Positions 1-8,592 of a stretch of DNA of 28,803 nt are shown here, in pieces; position 1 is the stretch's first letter, and every line of letters begins with the position of its first letter. Origin of the DNA: an uncultured Collinsella sp. (lineage in GTDB: Bacteria > Actinomycetota > Coriobacteriia > Coriobacteriales > Coriobacteriaceae); the NCBI GenBank assembly GCA_934617135.1, contig CAKTUC010000011.1, positions 1 to 28,803 on the forward strand, in the 5' to 3' direction. A model generated the notes under the pieces. It did no database searches. It had not been told where the DNA came from and saw only the letters and a program-made list of their open reading frames with translations. The translations under genes and the position numbers were made by a program.

Positions 1-735
<735 letters not shown>

Positions 736-789
736 CCAGCCGTGCGCTCGCCCGCTTGCCATGACCATCCGGATTCGAAAGTTACACCT

Positions 790-1599
790 ATGATCGGAAC
801 TCGCACTTCATCGTCCTATACCCCGCATGTTGACGTCGCCCCCGCCGACCGTCCGCTTATCCTCGTCGCGCCGCGCTGGGAAGAAGCAAAGCCGTTTTTG
901 AGCGAGACGCTCTCCCCCAACGAGGAGATCGCCAGCGTCTTTGTCGATGCCATCCTTGCCGCCGGCGGCCTGCCGCTGCAGATGTCCATCACCGAGGACA
1001 TCGAGGTCATCCGCCATTACGTGGACATCGCCGACGGTGTCGCCATCCCCGGAGGCCCGGACGTCAACCCCAAGCGTTGGGGCGACGAACGCCCCTACGA
1101 CCCCACGCTGTGCTGCGAGATCCGCGATCGCTTTGAGTTCAAGCTGGTCAATGAGGTGCTCCGCGCCAAAAAGCCGCTCTTTACCACCTGCCGCGGCACG
1201 CAACTGTTAAACGTCGCCACCGGCGGCACCCTGTGCATGGACGTGCCGAGCCTGGGCGCGTGCGAGGGCCGCACGCAGTGGCGCCATACCCACGTACTCA
1301 ACGATCCCGTGCACCCTGTCGAGGTCGTACCGGGCTCGCTGCTGGAGCGTGCACTCGGCGGGCACAGACTCATCCAGACCAACTCGGCGCACCATTGCTG
1401 TGTCGACCGTTTGGGCAAACACACGCGCTTGGTCGCCCAGGCAACCGACGGCGTGCCCGAGTGCATCGAGGTCGAGGGCCAGCCCTTCTGCCTGGGCGTG
1501 CAATGGCACCCCGAGTACACCTGGCAGACACTCGAGTCCGACTTTAACCTGTGGAAGTCGTTTGTCGAGGCGGCGGCCGAGGTTAAGCGAGCCCGCTAG
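790..1599 (+). CDS. Class I glutamine amidotransferase-like / gamma-glutamyl-GABA hydrolase family (PuuD-like, C26)
   Basis: The 269-residue protein shows the Cys-His-Glu triad of class I amidotransferase-fold hydrolases: Cys in TTCRGTQLLN, and His and Glu in VQWHPEYTW near the C-terminus. The early GGPDVNP segment is typical of the PuuD / peptidase C26 branch, which hydrolyses gamma-glutamyl amides such as gamma-glutamyl-GABA. No synthetase domain is attached. The start is uncertain: ATG at 790 is preferred because it gives a normal family length, while a GTG at 742 would add 16 unconvincing residues; neither has a strong ribosome site. The gene follows an amino-acid transporter ATPase, which suits a role in taking up and processing glutamyl or amino compounds. 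The exact substrate is not determined by the sequence. Confidence 0.85.
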   Translation: MIGTRTSSSYTPHVDVAPADRPLILVAPRWEEAKPFLSETLSPNEEIASVFVDAILAAGGLPLQMSITEDIEVIRHYVDIADGVAIPGGPDVNPKRWGDERPYDPTLCCEIRDRFEFKLVNEVLRAKKPLFTTCRGTQLLNVATGGTLCMDVPSLGACEGRTQWRHTHVLNDPVHPVEVVPGSLLERALGGHRLIQTNSAHHCCVDRLGKHTRLVAQATDGVPECIEVEGQPFCLGVQWHPEYTWQTLESDFNLWKSFVEAAAEVKRAR

Positions 1600-1634
1600 C
1601 TCGCAAACCACTCAGGTTAAAGCCTCCTAAGCCA

Positions 1635-1676
1635 GGGGGGGCGGACACCAGCCACGGTACCCGCCCCCCTGTATTT
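1635..1676 (+). terminator. GC-rich hairpin after the amidotransferase gene
   Basis: GGGGGGCGG at 1636-1644 pairs perfectly with CCGCCCCCC at 1661-1669 around a 16-base loop, followed by TGTATTT. It lies 36 bases after the amidotransferase stop and between convergent genes, so it could stop transcripts from both sides. The T-tract is weak, so intrinsic termination is likely but not certain. Confidence 0.55.
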
Positions 1677-1709
1677 GGTATGCTCGGTATGATCATCCCT
1701 CGCAAAAAG

Positions 1710-2528
1710 TCAAAGAAATCTCGACCGCAATCGGTCGACGGTAAAGCAGATGGCTAAAACGCTCGCTACGTTTATTAGACAGTCAATTAAAATCGAAACG
1801 CATTGGCCATTCCCCAACGGGGTCACACCGCAAGTCCACATGAGCATCGAGGACGGAAGCGGAAGCATGGAATCGACTCCGAGCTGTATGTAGATCGCTA
1901 CGACGTTGACAAGCAACAACATGCCAATGGGACCGAAGCCAGACCCAAAATAAGAAACAACGATCACGCTAGAGACCGTGTATGCCAGGCAGACGACACT
2001 GGTCAGAAGAAGTCGATAGCAAAATATATCTAGGTTGAAATACTGTTGTGCATCCGAAACGATCGCGCAGTTAAGACGGTACAAAACGACGCTCGACAGG
2101 ACAAAGGTGCCCAAAAGGGCGAAAGAAGACAGCATCGCTCGCGCAACGATAGCGCACACACGCTTCCCTCCCCGAGCCTCCGACAACCCCCACGGTTCCT
2201 CAACAAAGCCCGAACTGACAAAGCACGGAACAATGCAAGCCGCGATGAACGGAAAGAACAATGCGTGAGCCAACGGGGCCACGTTGAACAGCAGACCGCG
2301 AAAAACCTCTGCATTACCAAATAGAAGGACATCCTCTGCCGATAGCCGAAGCGTCGGGTCTGGGAAAAAGCCCAAGAAACTGTTCTCACGGAGGCTACAG
2401 AACCACATCGGGAAAGAATTAAGCTGCGATACCACCATGCACGCATAAATTGCCAGGATTAAGGCGTATGCCCATTTGCTCACATGCTTCAATTCTGAAT
2501 GGAGGAACCTTTTAATCTGACGAGCCAT
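1710..2528 (-). CDS. ABC-2-type transporter permease, second subunit
   Basis: This is a 272-residue hydrophobic protein with about six membrane segments and a basic N-terminus (MARQIKRFLHSELKH), the usual shape of ABC-2 permeases in bacitracin- or lantibiotic-export systems. The ATG at 2528 is chosen because GGAGGTG lies seven bases upstream (2535-2541); a codon at 2546 in the same frame lacks this. The start overlaps the preceding permease gene by 17 bases, indicating translational coupling. With the ATPase and first permease it forms a three-gene exporter. I do not recognise a closer family, so the cargo is unknown. Its base composition is visibly richer in A+T than the genes outside the cassette, which suggests acquisition. 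Confidence 0.75.
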   Translation of the reverse strand: MARQIKRFLHSELKHVSKWAYALILAIYACMVVSQLNSFPMWFCSLRENSFLGFFPDPTLRLSAEDVLLFGNAEVFRGLLFNVAPLAHALFFPFIAACIVPCFVSSGFVEEPWGLSEARGGKRVCAIVARAMLSSFALLGTFVLSSVVLYRLNCAIVSDAQQYFNLDIFCYRLLLTSVVCLAYTVSSVIVVSYFGSGFGPIGMLLLVNVVAIYIQLGVDSMLPLPSSMLMWTCGVTPLGNGQCVSILIDCLINVASVLAICFTVDRLRSRFL

Positions 2529-3336
2529 TGAGCACACCTCCGACATGACAGGTCACGAGAGTGTAAATCAATACCGATAGACAGCCGGCTGCCGCGCCAT
2601 ACCCCAGAAGCGTGAGCTGGCCCATATCGCTATACCCAAGGGCACATCCGACTCCAAGGTACGGCCCCGGAAGGAGGAAGATCCATCGCAAAGATGGTAT
2701 AGGCGCCTGAAGGAAGGCTCCGTAGAGCGTCAGGCTCATGACAAATCCAATTATCACCGCAGCCCCGCTAAATACAGCGCTGCTTGTGATCCGATAGATG
2801 GTCACCGTCTCCAACGCAACCGATATCACCAATACGGCGTTGATTAACATCGCAGGCAAAAATGCAGCCAGCATTCCGTGCGTGCAGTTTTGTCCCCCAC
2901 GTATTATGGCTATTGCAAGCAGAAGAAGGCAAAGCACGCTATATGCTGCGACAATCATTAAAGCAGACGAAAGCACGTGTGCCAGAGCCCCATTAAAGCG
3001 GGCGAGGCCTCTTGCCGAAGAAATTCGGTACCCCTCTTTATAGCCATGCTCCTGTAAAAGCACCAGACAAATGATGAGTGGGACGAACAGGGATGTACCG
3101 GCAAAAGCACTGCGCGCAAGGGACTCGTCAGGCGCAGAAGGGTCGATTACATTCCAGATGAAACCAATATCCTCCCCACAAACGCCATTGCCAAAGGCTA
3201 GCAACGTTGCTCCGTTATTTAGGATGACGCCAAAGAGAAGACCGAACGTCAACATAAGCGCAAGACCAAACTGCGCCGGGAACATTCTGTGCAAACGCAT
3301 CAAATCTGCCCTTATGGGACGAATCGCCTGCTTCAT
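2512..3336 (-). CDS. ABC-2-type transporter permease, first subunit
   Basis: The 274-residue protein has a basic N-terminal stretch followed by about six strongly hydrophobic segments, matching an ABC-2 family permease of the antimicrobial-peptide transport/immunity type. Its ATG overlaps the end of the ATPase gene by four bases (the 3333-3336 overlap), the tight coupling typical of transporter operons. The external loop between the first and second segments is long (roughly residues 45-75) and carries a Cys. The partner permease differs in sequence, so the membrane part is probably a heterodimer. Substrate is not predictable; peptide export or self-protection is inference from family architecture. 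Confidence 0.75.
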   Translation of the reverse strand: MKQAIRPIRADLMRLHRMFPAQFGLALMLTFGLLFGVILNNGATLLAFGNGVCGEDIGFIWNVIDPSAPDESLARSAFAGTSLFVPLIICLVLLQEHGYKEGYRISSARGLARFNGALAHVLSSALMIVAAYSVLCLLLLAIAIIRGGQNCTHGMLAAFLPAMLINAVLVISVALETVTIYRITSSAVFSGAAVIIGFVMSLTLYGAFLQAPIPSLRWIFLLPGPYLGVGCALGYSDMGQLTLLGYGAAAGCLSVLIYTLVTCHVGGVLNGSSD

Positions 3337-4058
3337 AGCGAGACCGCCTTCATCAAGCGCCTGTAATACTCTTTTAGGGACGACGCCTCATCCCTTATGA
3401 CATCCATCGATTCTTTTTTCAGTAGTTCACCGTCATGGATAAACACGCAACTTGTTGCAACCGATGCCAACTCATCCAAATCATGGCTAGAGATGAGCAT
3501 GGTCTTGCCCTGTTCTCGATTCAATCGGCCGATAAGGGCCCATATATTCTCGATACCCAGCGGGTCCAACCCATTTGCCGGCTCATCAAAAATAAGCAGG
3601 TCAGTGTCACCCAACAAGGCCGTAGCTATATCCAGCCGCCGTTTCATTCCCAGAGAAAAACTGCTCACGCTCTTTTTCTCTTCGATGTCCAGTCCAACCA
3701 GGCTCAAAACGCGAGGAACCTCACGGCTCTCATCGAGCCCCCATTCCGCACATCGGATTTGAAGATTCTCAACCGCACTGAGGGACTGGTATGTTCCGCT
3801 GGAATCTGGCACATAGCCGACACGCGCCCGCATCAGGCTAAGCTCTCTTTTTGACTTGCCTCCAAAGAGCTCCACACTCCCCGATGACGGCTCACAGAGG
3901 CCCAATATGATTTTAATGAGCGTGCTTTTGCCCGCCCCGTTCGCTCCAACAAGGGCACAGAGCTCAGACTGATGTACCTCGAAGGAAACGTCATGCAAAA
4001 CACGTCGTTTCCCATAGCGCTTTGACACCTTTGATAGCTTTATCGCTGATGCGTTCAT
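3333..4058 (-). CDS. ABC transporter ATP-binding protein, BcrA / antimicrobial-peptide export type
   Basis: The 241-residue ATPase shows Walker A (GANGAGKST), the signature SLGMKRRLDIA, Walker B (LLIFDEPANGLDP) and an H-loop (SSHDLDE). SLGMKRR in place of LSGGQ is characteristic of the BcrA-like subfamily paired with ABC-2 permeases. At the Q-loop position the usual Gln is absent (GYVPDSSGTY), also common in that branch. The ATG at 4058 follows AAGGGGG at good distance. A promoter lies directly upstream and the two permease genes follow with overlaps, giving a complete exporter of one ATPase and two permeases. Drug or peptide resistance, or export of a signal, is inference; no bacteriocin precursor is seen nearby. 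Confidence 0.85.
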   Translation of the reverse strand: MNASAIKLSKVSKRYGKRRVLHDVSFEVHQSELCALVGANGAGKSTLIKIILGLCEPSSGSVELFGGKSKRELSLMRARVGYVPDSSGTYQSLSAVENLQIRCAEWGLDESREVPRVLSLVGLDIEEKKSVSSFSLGMKRRLDIATALLGDTDLLIFDEPANGLDPLGIENIWALIGRLNREQGKTMLISSHDLDELASVATSCVFIHDGELLKKESMDVIRDEASSLKEYYRRLMKAVSL

Positions 4059-4096
4059 ATCGTTCCCCCTTTCTCTTATCGTATTTACTTTTAGTT

Positions 4097-4125
4097 ATTG
4101 TTTGTCGATAACTTCTATTTGTCAA
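4097..4125 (-). promoter_or_regulatory. Candidate sigma-70-type promoter for the ABC exporter operon
   Basis: On the minus strand TTGACA (4120-4125) is a perfect -35 box, and 17 bases on lies AACAAT (4097-4102), a 4-of-6 match to -10. Transcription would begin near 4090, about 30 bases before the ATPase start. Two similar direct repeats, TTATCTTGACAAA (4118-4130) and TTATCGACAAA (4101-4111), cover the promoter about two helical turns apart and may bind a regulator. Confidence 0.55.
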
Positions 4126-4134
4126 GATAATCTC

Positions 4135-4169
4135 AAAAGATAGAGCCCGTGTTAAACACGGGCTCTATC
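4135..4169 (-). terminator. Intrinsic terminator of the DUF2975-like / HTH operon
   Basis: A perfect 13-bp stem (GATAGAGCCCGTG at 4139-4151 with its complement at 4157-4169) has a five-base loop and is followed on the minus strand by TTTT. It sits about 30 bases after the stop of the small regulator gene and just before the exporter promoter, so it separates the two transcription units. Confidence 0.85.
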
Positions 4170-4198
4170 GCACTGATATTTCGTTTTAGCTTTTCGCC

Positions 4199-4534
4199 TT
4201 ATGCTACTTCGTCGCTCAAATCGACAGCAAAGACTGATGTCGGAAGCGACGCCTCGTTGCCTCCGCCATCCCGCATCTGTCTCACGACATTTTTTGCACG
4301 CTCGACAATAAGCTCCTCAAGCTCTTTTTCGCTCACACGCTGAATAATATCTCCCGGTTGACAATCAAGTTCATCACAGATATCGAGAAGCGTCTTTAGG
4401 CGAATAGCTTTTATCTTTCCGTTTCTTAGCTTTGAAATATTAGCCGGAGTATGCCCCGTCGCCCGGATCAGATCGGCACTGGTCTTTCCAGTCTTAAGCA
4501 GCTGCGTCTCAAGCTCGATGATGAGATAGCTCAT
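4199..4534 (-). CDS. Small Cro/C1-family (XRE) helix-turn-helix regulator
   Basis: The 111-residue protein has an HTH of the Cro/C1 type in its first 70 residues (LIRATGHTPANISKLRNGKIKAIRLKTLLDICDELDCQPGDII), similar to the short YozG-like regulators that are often paired with DUF2975 membrane proteins. The remaining 40 residues are a charged tail, longer than usual for these regulators. AGGAGG lies just before ATG 4534. The gene starts eight bases after the membrane protein gene and is followed by a strong terminator. Its likely targets are its own operator palindrome near 5140 and perhaps the downstream exporter, but binding is inferred only from position. Confidence 0.85.
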   Translation of the reverse strand: MSYLIIELETQLLKTGKTSADLIRATGHTPANISKLRNGKIKAIRLKTLLDICDELDCQPGDIIQRVSEKELEELIVERAKNVVRQMRDGGGNEASLPTSVFAVDLSDEVA

Positions 4535-4542
4535 GTTTCCTC

Positions 4543-5103
4543 CTACACAAGCTCGTCAGACTGCTCTTGGAGCAGCGAGGCATAACTCCAGATCGCCGAG
4601 ATAAACAAACAGACAACCGCGCCGATAAACGACCCCGCATCAAAGGTAGCGCCTTGGCAAATCGCAACAACGAAGGAATGAGGCACGATGTAAAGCTCCA
4701 GTCCGCCAATGGTGAGATCGACCGATTCATAGGCACCAACAAGCGAAACCGCGGCGTTAACAGCAAAGGCAAGTGCAAGAACACGGATAAGCCGCACATG
4801 CGCCTTGGTAAAGGGCGATACGCCCCGCGAGATGTTACGGCTGATCCCGCACATAACGACAAGCGAAATACCTGCGACAAGCGCCATGCACAGTCCGCTT
4901 GGGATGACGACGCGCCCGCCGTCGAGAAGCGTCACGACACCGAAAGAATCGACAGAAGCAACGTTTGCAATCGCATACCAGATCACGTAAACAACCAACG
5001 CGACAAAAGCGACGAGCATTCCCGTAAAAACGACCGTCATGCAAAAGCCAAGCTTCCTGATACTTTCGCGCGCCTTGGCCATACGTTGAACGCTGTTGGA
5101 CAT
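4543..5103 (-). CDS. DUF2975-like four-helix membrane protein
   Basis: The 186-residue protein has four predicted membrane segments (about residues 20-45, 65-85, 100-125 and 155-178). A segment with SRGVSPFTKAHVRLIRVLALAF between helices two and three resembles the GxPFT signature region of DUF2975 proteins. The ATG at 5103 is chosen over an earlier in-frame codon at 5250 because GAGGGTGAG lies directly upstream and because the longer version would translate an operator-like palindrome and a hairpin element. The pairing with a small XRE regulator is a common arrangement; the membrane protein may sense a signal and control the regulator, but no biochemical role is established from the sequence. 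Confidence 0.75.
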   Translation of the reverse strand: MSNSVQRMAKARESIRKLGFCMTVVFTGMLVAFVALVVYVIWYAIANVASVDSFGVVTLLDGGRVVIPSGLCMALVAGISLVVMCGISRNISRGVSPFTKAHVRLIRVLALAFAVNAAVSLVGAYESVDLTIGGLELYIVPHSFVVAICQGATFDAGSFIGAVVCLFISAIWSYASLLQEQSDELV

Positions 5104-5123
5104 ACACTCACCCTCATTAACCC

Positions 5124-5157
5124 TATCGTTATTCGAACAGTTTATCGAACAACGATA
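5124..5157 (-). promoter_or_regulatory. Operator-like palindrome upstream of the DUF2975-like / HTH genes
   Basis: TATCGTTATTCGA (5124-5136) and TCGAACAACGATA (5145-5157) are inverted copies with one mismatch in 13 bases and an eight-base spacer. The palindrome ends about 20 bases before the membrane protein start, where a promoter would be expected. It is a good candidate autoregulatory site for the XRE protein encoded in the same unit. Confidence 0.5.
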
Positions 5158-5215
5158 TGGATTGCATGCGGAAAGCCCCACCAGTGCGCATAGGCCATTC
5201 ACTAACCAGAAGGGG

Positions 5216-5281
5216 TGAGAGTGGATAATCTCCCACTTTGAGGCCGCCACCGGGCCTAAAACGGGAGATTATCCACTCTCA
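5216..5281. repeat. Long-stem hairpin element, family member B
   Basis: A perfect 19-bp inverted repeat (TGAGAGTGGATAATCTCCC at 5216-5234 and its complement at 5263-5281) encloses a 28-base loop with inner pairs TTT/AAA and GGCC/GGCC. Length, stem size and loop pattern match the elements at 21202-21268 and 28771-28803, although the stem sequence differs. It lies between the operator-bearing region and the Hpt gene stop. Confidence 0.75.
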
Positions 5282-5304
5282 TAGTCATCAAAGCTCGCGA
5301 GCTC

Positions 5305-5661
5305 TTACTCGGCTGCCTCGCGCAGGGACGACATCGTTGCCGCATACTGCTGTCGCAACGCATGCAGCCCATCGCGGGCACCGTCAACGGTATGGGCATC
5401 GCGCAGTGCCTCGGTCACCACAACCGCCGGCTCGTACAGATTGTCGAACCCCAGGTTCTGGCTCACGCCCTTGAGCGTATGCACGGCCATAAACGCACTC
5501 TCGGCGTCTCCTGCCGCCATAGCGGCCTCGAACTTGTCCATGCTCTCGTCATCCAGGAACTTAAGGGCAAAGCGGGCGAGCATCCCCTCGCCCATCAGCC
5601 GAACGGATGCGCCATCGTAATCGGCGCCGATCTTCTCATACGCTTCACGCATGGAAATCAT
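5305..5661 (-). CDS. Histidine phosphotransfer (Hpt) domain protein
   Basis: The 118-residue protein is a single Hpt domain. The phosphorylatable histidine is His61 in VHTLKGVSQNLGF, matching the Hpt signature HxLKG. Hpt proteins shuttle phosphoryl groups between receiver domains in phosphorelays. The ATG at 5661 follows AAGGAG nine bases upstream. The gene lies 23 bases after the gene for a receiver / HD-GYP protein on the same strand and is probably co-transcribed, so the receiver of that protein is its likely partner. No histidine kinase is in the window, so the source of phosphate must be encoded elsewhere. Confidence 0.88.
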   Translation of the reverse strand: MISMREAYEKIGADYDGASVRLMGEGMLARFALKFLDDESMDKFEAAMAAGDAESAFMAVHTLKGVSQNLGFDNLYEPAVVVTEALRDAHTVDGARDGLHALRQQYAATMSSLREAAE

Positions 5662-5684
5662 GGAATGAAACTCCTTCGATCAAA

Positions 5685-7565
5685 CTAAATCGTGGGAAAC
5701 GCGACGACGTCGGCAGGGCGTGCCAGCGTTTCGGCAATACGGTCCTGTACCTCGAGCAGGCAGTCGAGCAGTAGCGGGTTAAACTCACCGCACTTGCCGT
5801 CCAGAATCATCTGAATCGCTTCCTGGTGCGGGATGGCATCCTTGTACACGCGCACGCTCGTGAGCGCATCGTATACGTCGGCCACCGAGACCACCTGCGC
5901 GGCAATGGGAATGTCGTCGCCCTTAAGGCCGTCGGGATAGCCCTTGCCGTCCCAACGCTCGTGGTGCCAGCGCGCGATCTGGTATGCGTACTCCAACAAG
6001 GAATTGCCGGCATGCTGGCGGCCCAACTCAAGCAGCATATCTGCGCCGAGGGTGGTGTGGGTCTTCATGATCTCGAACTCCTCGGACGTCAGGCGTCCGG
6101 GCTTGTTGAGAATCGCATCGTCGATCGACATCTTGCCGATATCGTGCAGCGCCGAGGCCATAGCAATCGTGGAACGCTGCTCGTTGTCGAGCGGGAACTT
6201 GTCGCTGCGATGCACCAGGCAGCCCAGCAACAGCTCGGTCAGCTTTTCGATATGCGTGACGTGCAGGCCACTCTCGCCGTTACGAAGTTCCATGACGCCG
6301 GCCATAATATCGATGAGCATGCGGCTGTTCTTAACGCGCGCGTTGTACTGCTGAGACAGCAGGTTTGTCAGGCGACGCTGCTTGGCATACAGGCGGATGG
6401 TGTTACTCACGCGGCGGCGCACGACGCGCGCATCAAACGGGCGGTTGATGTAGTCCGAAGCGCCCAACTCGTAGGCGCGCAGCACCACGTCGTCGGAATC
6501 TTCACTCGAGATCATGATGACGGGCAGGTTATCGGCGACAGACCGGTGCGACAGGTCGGCTAGTACCTCAAAGCCGCTCATGCCCGGCATGACAATATCG
6601 AGCAGCACAAGCGACAGCTCATCACCATAACGGTCGACCATATCGAGCGCCGCGCGGCCGTTGTCAGCCTCCAGGACGTGATACTCGCCCTTGAGCATCT
6701 CGTTGAGGATGACACGGTTCATCTCGGAGTCATCGACAATAAGGATCGAGGGCTTTTGGCTTTGGAAAGTCGCGATTGCGTCGTTGTCGGTCACGACCGT
6801 ACCGGGCTTTGCCTTGGCGTGGCTCAACAATTGGACCGCGCGGCTAACGCCCTCATCGACCGTCTCACCATTGATGCGAACACCGCCCACGCATGCCGTA
6901 AGGCTGACGTGCTCATGGCCCGGGACGATCGTGGCATGAACGGCATCGGATACATGGCGCAGGCGACGCGCAAAGTCATCGGAGGGGATATTGGGCATGA
7001 CGGCCACGAACTTGTCGCAGCCAAGGCGCACAAGCTCGTCAGTCGAGCGAATGCTGCCGCGAATGGCCGCCGCCACAGCACCGAGCGCAAGGTCGCCGGC
7101 ATGACGACCGCACGTATCGTTGAAGACCCTAAAATCATCGAGGTCGATCATCGCCACGCCGGCGTTCATGCGGGCGCTGCGAAGCTTTTCCTCGTAATAT
7201 CGGCGATTGCGCACGCTCGTCAGCACGTCGGTATAGGCAGGGTCCTCTTCTGCGGCCTCTTGCTCATCGATCGGACGCACCATCAGCAAAACGTGAGGCT
7301 CGCCCTCAACCATCAAAGAGCGAATGCGAGCACGGTACTCGACACCGTCGTTGAGCAGCCGCTCCGATATCTCATCGGAACCTGTCATAGCCTCAAGACT
7401 TGACTGGCGCAGGCAAGGGCACCGATCACCGGCAAGCAGGCAGTTGCGATCGCTCTTGACCTGATCGGCCGACAGCAGACGCACCACGGGGTAGATCTTC
7501 GCGGCACGGGCAACCTCGGCGGCAGCCTCCTCGTCGCTTAGATTGGCCTCGTGATTATTGAGCAT
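5685..7565 (-). CDS. Degenerate GGDEF - receiver - HD-GYP signalling protein
   Basis: The protein of about 626 residues has an N-terminal region with a Cys cluster (CLLAGDRCPCL), then a GGDEF-fold domain (about 110-255) that keeps the DxDxF and ND..G..GD metal/nucleotide features but has GCDKF instead of GGDEF, then a receiver domain (about 271-390; acceptor Asp323 in LLDIVMPG, with SS and K-loop equivalents), then an HD domain (about 415-590) with HDIGK and HHERWDGKGYP, the HD-GYP hallmark. HD-GYP enzymes hydrolyse cyclic di-GMP; the GGDEF part is probably inactive or a nucleotide sensor. ATG 7565 is chosen because AAGGGG lies six bases upstream; an in-frame TTG at 7580 lacks this. The Hpt gene follows 23 bases later. 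Confidence 0.9.
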   Translation of the reverse strand: MLNNHEANLSDEEAAAEVARAAKIYPVVRLLSADQVKSDRNCLLAGDRCPCLRQSSLEAMTGSDEISERLLNDGVEYRARIRSLMVEGEPHVLLMVRPIDEQEAAEEDPAYTDVLTSVRNRRYYEEKLRSARMNAGVAMIDLDDFRVFNDTCGRHAGDLALGAVAAAIRGSIRSTDELVRLGCDKFVAVMPNIPSDDFARRLRHVSDAVHATIVPGHEHVSLTACVGGVRINGETVDEGVSRAVQLLSHAKAKPGTVVTDNDAIATFQSQKPSILIVDDSEMNRVILNEMLKGEYHVLEADNGRAALDMVDRYGDELSLVLLDIVMPGMSGFEVLADLSHRSVADNLPVIMISSEDSDDVVLRAYELGASDYINRPFDARVVRRRVSNTIRLYAKQRRLTNLLSQQYNARVKNSRMLIDIMAGVMELRNGESGLHVTHIEKLTELLLGCLVHRSDKFPLDNEQRSTIAMASALHDIGKMSIDDAILNKPGRLTSEEFEIMKTHTTLGADMLLELGRQHAGNSLLEYAYQIARWHHERWDGKGYPDGLKGDDIPIAAQVVSVADVYDALTSVRVYKDAIPHQEAIQMILDGKCGEFNPLLLDCLLEVQDRIAETLARPADVVAFPTI

Positions 7566-7588
7566 ATGGGGCCCCTTCAATCGTTGCG

Positions 7589-7610
7589 TTTGATAGCAGT
7601 TGGTATCAAA
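7589..7610. promoter_or_regulatory. Short palindrome upstream of the GGDEF/HD-GYP gene
   Basis: TTTGATA (7589-7595) and TATCAAA (7604-7610) form a perfect 7-bp inverted repeat with an eight-base spacer, 24 bases before the start codon on the minus strand. It could be an operator in the promoter or leader. No convincing -35/-10 pair was found. Confidence 0.3.
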
Positions 7611-7776
7611 TGGTACAAGGGTAGCATCTTGTCGATGCAGGTTAGCACGTGAATACCGTTACATTTTCATGAGTTGGCAGACGGTATGTTTGGGACTGCG
7701 GACGCGAGGTTTTTGGGGGATTTGCTAACACCGCCGAAACGCTTGCGAGTGTCGGCCGTTTTGGTTGGCGCGACTG

Positions 7777-8574
7777 CTACGACCCCAGGATTCCGCGGAC
7801 GGCCTGGGCCGCCGGCGCCGGGCGATCGCGCAGGCCGTTATGCGCTCCAGGAATCGTCACGAGCGGGCAGTTCAGGAGCTCTGCAGCCGCTCGCGTGCCC
7901 GCCTCGCGGGTCGTGCCAATCGAAAGCTCGCCCAAGAGCACGGCCGCCATAGCCTTTGATGCGCGAACGCAGTCCCAATCGGGAACGTAAGTCATGTTGA
8001 TCCCGTATTCGTTTGCCATAAAGCTACGCCCATTGCGCAGAGCGTGCCTGGCTTCTGCTTCGGTTGTCCTAGGGGCCTCGGGATCTGGGTCGCCGATGGC
8101 ACCCAGGAAGGCCCTCAATGCCCTCGAGACCTTCCCCGCTGCAATCATGTCGAGCAAAACAGGAGCCGCGCCCAGGCCAACGCCCTCGCCCGTCACGGCG
8201 GGCTCATGCAGGATCGCACGCGAGACGACAGCCGGGTTTGTACGAAGAAGCTCCAGGGCAACCAGCGTACCGGCACTGTGCGCGAGCACGTTTGCCGGAG
8301 CGCCGACGTACTCGATTACGGCTTGCAGATCGGCGGCCTGAGCGGCGAGGTCATAGAGGCCGTCCGCACCATCGCCGCTCCCACCGCAACCGCGACGGTC
8401 GTAGGTAATTACGCGGTAGTCGCGGCTGAGCTCGCGGGCGATACCGTCAAAAAAGACGCCATCGACGCAGGCTCCGTGCACGCATACCAGAGCAGGCGCA
8501 TCGGACGGCACGTCCGGGCCGGCATACTCGCGACATGCAATCGTGGTGCCCTCATTCTCAACCGTAAAATCCAT
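7777..8574 (-). CDS. Alpha/beta hydrolase
   Basis: The 265-residue protein has the alpha/beta hydrolase fold signals: oxyanion-hole segment VCVHGACVDG (about 31-40), DRRGCGGSG turn (59-67), nucleophile elbow LAHSAGT with Ser100, and a C-terminal GAHNG histidine. There is no signal peptide, so it is cytoplasmic. The elbow has Ala in place of the first Gly of GxSxG, which is tolerated in this family. ATG 8574 follows GGGGA six bases upstream. The gene appears to be transcribed alone; a leader hairpin lies just upstream. The family includes esterases, lactonases and many others, and nothing here fixes the substrate. Confidence 0.87.
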   Translation of the reverse strand: MDFTVENEGTTIACREYAGPDVPSDAPALVCVHGACVDGVFFDGIARELSRDYRVITYDRRGCGGSGDGADGLYDLAAQAADLQAVIEYVGAPANVLAHSAGTLVALELLRTNPAVVSRAILHEPAVTGEGVGLGAAPVLLDMIAAGKVSRALRAFLGAIGDPDPEAPRTTEAEARHALRNGRSFMANEYGINMTYVPDWDCVRASKAMAAVLLGELSIGTTREAGTRAAAELLNCPLVTIPGAHNGLRDRPAPAAQAVRGILGS

Positions 8575-8592
8575 ACTGTGTCCCCATCGTCA

